Shown piece by piece: positions 62,916 through 64,000 of a stretch of DNA of 64,000 nt (positions within the stretch are counted from its first letter, which is position 1; the number at the start of each line of letters is the position of its first letter). The notes beneath the pieces were generated by a model. The model was not told where the DNA came from, did no database searches, and saw only the letters and a program-made list of their open reading frames with translations. This DNA is from Agromyces bracchium (GTDB lineage: Bacteria > Actinomycetota > Actinomycetes > Actinomycetales > Microbacteriaceae): assembly GCF_009709675.1 (NCBI RefSeq), contig NZ_WMLB01000042.1, forward strand, positions 1-64,000, in the 5' to 3' direction. Made by a program: the position numbers and the translations under genes.

Positions 62916-64000
62916 TCACCGGCTCACGAACCGCCGCCGGTAGACCCGCTCGGCGTTCCGCCACGCGATGCCCTCGGCGACGCGGGTCGCCTCGTCGACC
63001 GGCCAGCCGTGCGCGGTGACGTACCCGCCGAGCACGCGCCCCGCGGCATCCCGCCACAGGCGTGCACCGAGCAGCACGCGCTCGGGCACGCCCCACGCGT
63101 CGGTCGAGAACAGCACGCGCGAGAACGGCGCGAGGTCGAGCGACTCGCGCACGACCGAGTCGGCGTTCGCCCCGAGGAAGCCGACCGCGAGCCCGACGTC
63201 GAGGAACACGTGCGGGAACACGTGCGCGAGCCAGCCCGCCTCGCGCACGTACGGGTAGCAGTGCAGGAACGCGATGCGCCCGCCCGTGCCCGCCGTCGCC
63301 GCGACGAGAGCCTGCATGCGAGCGGGATTCGACCCCTCGAGCACGAGGTCGGCATCGCCGAACCCGGCGTGCACCTGCAACACCGCGCCGCGCTCGAGCG
63401 CCCACCAGATGAGATGGCGCGTGATCGTCGGGTCGGTGAGGCGAGGGCGAGCGGATGCCGCGTGGCCGGCGTGCGGCGCGTCGTCGACGGATGCCGCGTG
63501 GCCGCCGTGCGGAGCGTCGTCGACGGATCCGGCCGGGCCGACGGATGCCTCGTGCGCGCGCCACTCGGCGAACCACGCGTCGGCCGCCGAGCGCACGTCC
63601 ACGTTCGTCGGCCGCGCCGGGTCGAGCTCGAGCCCGCACCGGTGCGCGGCGACGGTCTTGAACGCGACCGCCTCGGCGGCCGCCGCGTCGAGCGCCGGCC
63701 CCAGTCGCTCGACGAACTCAGCGCCCGACGCGCACTGCGCGAGCACGGCCTCGGCGATGGTCTCGAGCCGGGCGACGCGGTGGATCGGCGCGGCGGCGAG
63801 CCGCGCCATCCGCTCGTCTGACATCAGGAGGTCGGGCCGATGCCCGTCGTCGACGAGGTACGCGGCGATGCCGGACGCCCGGAGGAGCCGGCGGGCGACC
63901 TCGTCGGCCTCGAGCGCGCGGCGCGCGGCGAGGTAGTCGGCTGGGCTCGCGAACGGCGCGAGCCCGAGGATCGGCGCGCAGTGCCGCCGCAGCGCGAAGC
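62916..64000 (-). CDS. Amidohydrolase-family protein, 5' part outside the window
   Basis: Reads leftward from the window edge to a stop at 62916 (at least 361 aa). The frame is open through 64000, and an internal ATG at 63824 is not the true start: RHCAPILGLAPFASPADYLAARRALEADEVARRLLRASGIAAYLVDDG upstream is a normal family N-terminus. TIM-barrel features are VLQVHAGFGDADL, RIAFLHCYPYVREAGWLAHVFPHVFLDVG and VLFSTDAWGVPE with a late Asp. It is the glutamine-synthetase-linked amidohydrolase type (FluG N-terminus). A short tandem duplication (SVDDAPHGGHAA, SVDDAPHAGHAA) lies in the middle. A metal-dependent hydrolase is likely; a polyamine or amine link is inference. Confidence 0.8.
   Translation of the reverse strand, partial: FALRRHCAPILGLAPFASPADYLAARRALEADEVARRLLRASGIAAYLVDDGHRPDLLMSDERMARLAAAPIHRVARLETIAEAVLAQCASGAEFVERLGPALDAAAAEAVAFKTVAAHRCGLELDPARPTNVDVRSAADAWFAEWRAHEASVGPAGSVDDAPHGGHAASVDDAPHAGHAASARPRLTDPTITRHLIWWALERGAVLQVHAGFGDADLVLEGSNPARMQALVAATAGTGGRIAFLHCYPYVREAGWLAHVFPHVFLDVGLAVGFLGANADSVVRESLDLAPFSRVLFSTDAWGVPERVLLGARLWRDAAGRVLGGYVTAHGWPVDEATRVAEGIAWRNAERVYRRRFVSR

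Overview
The window is very GC-rich DNA with the gene style of a high-GC actinobacterium, most likely a member of the Microbacteriaceae (Agromyces or a relative). Signs of this are many GTG starts, dense 4-nt ATGA/GTGA start-stop overlaps, frequent GGATGCCG/CGGCATCC words, actinobacterial families (ECF41 sigma factor, DUF1876, DUF7715, QcrB, PL11 lyase) and HrcA and HspR heat-shock operators. No rRNA, tRNA, CRISPR array or insertion sequence was seen.

Region 1 (0-19.3 kb) looks like a defence or nucleic-acid-conflict island that starts just after the 3' end of rtcB. It has a NERD-nuclease/HEPN-like pair and then a leftward six-gene operon in which nearly every gene is translationally coupled to the next: zinc-hook SMC/Rad50-like ATPase, HEPN-like protein, PD-(D/E)XK-type nuclease, NUDIX hydrolase, PLD-nuclease/SF2-helicase/DUF3427 fusion, DUF429 nuclease-like protein. 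Divergent from it run a single-chain Type ISP restriction-modification enzyme and a coupled GIY-YIG protein, followed by two unrecognised genes with more A/T-rich sequence (an approximately 320-aa protein and a tandem zinc-ribbon protein). The six-gene operon is the best candidate here for an undescribed system.

Region 2 (19.7-30.1 kb) has an intracellular-looking subtilase and then a leftward catabolic operon: NCS1 permease, hydantoinase/oxoprolinase, three successive DUF917 (S-methyl-thiohydantoin desulfurase family) paralogues and a PucR regulator. A frameshifted YciI-like gene lies upstream.

Region 3 (30.2-34.6 kb) has two divergent toxin-antitoxin modules, HepT/MntA (with a Phd-like N-terminal extension on MntA) and AbiEii/HTH. 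Both have apparent leaderless promoters overlapping short repeats. Two decaying paralogues of a DUF2207-like membrane protein follow; an intact copy sits at 61.7 kb.

Region 4 (34.7-47 kb) is mostly core metabolism: PEP synthase, DUF1876, O-methyltransferase, DUF7715, an orphan YefM-like antitoxin, an ECF41 sigma factor divergent from its probable target operon (both sides carry ECF41-type promoters), a zinc alcohol dehydrogenase, and a tyrosinase/DUF2182 pair.

Region 5 (47-64 kb) has a secreted multidomain PL11 rhamnogalacturonan lyase with a LacI-type operator, an O6-alkylguanine methyltransferase, an orphan cytochrome b (QcrB type), an Hsp20 gene under both CIRCE and HAIR elements, an HD-domain small-alarmone-hydrolase-like protein, a CBS-pair protein, a TetR/FAD-oxidoreductase/cupin locus with a clear operator, a DUF1254 protein, the intact DUF2207-like protein and the 3' part of an amidohydrolase gene that runs off the window.

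Intergenic DNA carries at least three families of palindromic repeats. Family A has a GCAGGATGAG ... TCCTGCGAA core and 10 copies, two sets of them in 115-bp tandem arrays. Family B has GCATGAGAATCC ... GGATTCTCATGC and 6 copies. Family C has TCATGTGCAC ... GTGCACATGA and 3 copies.
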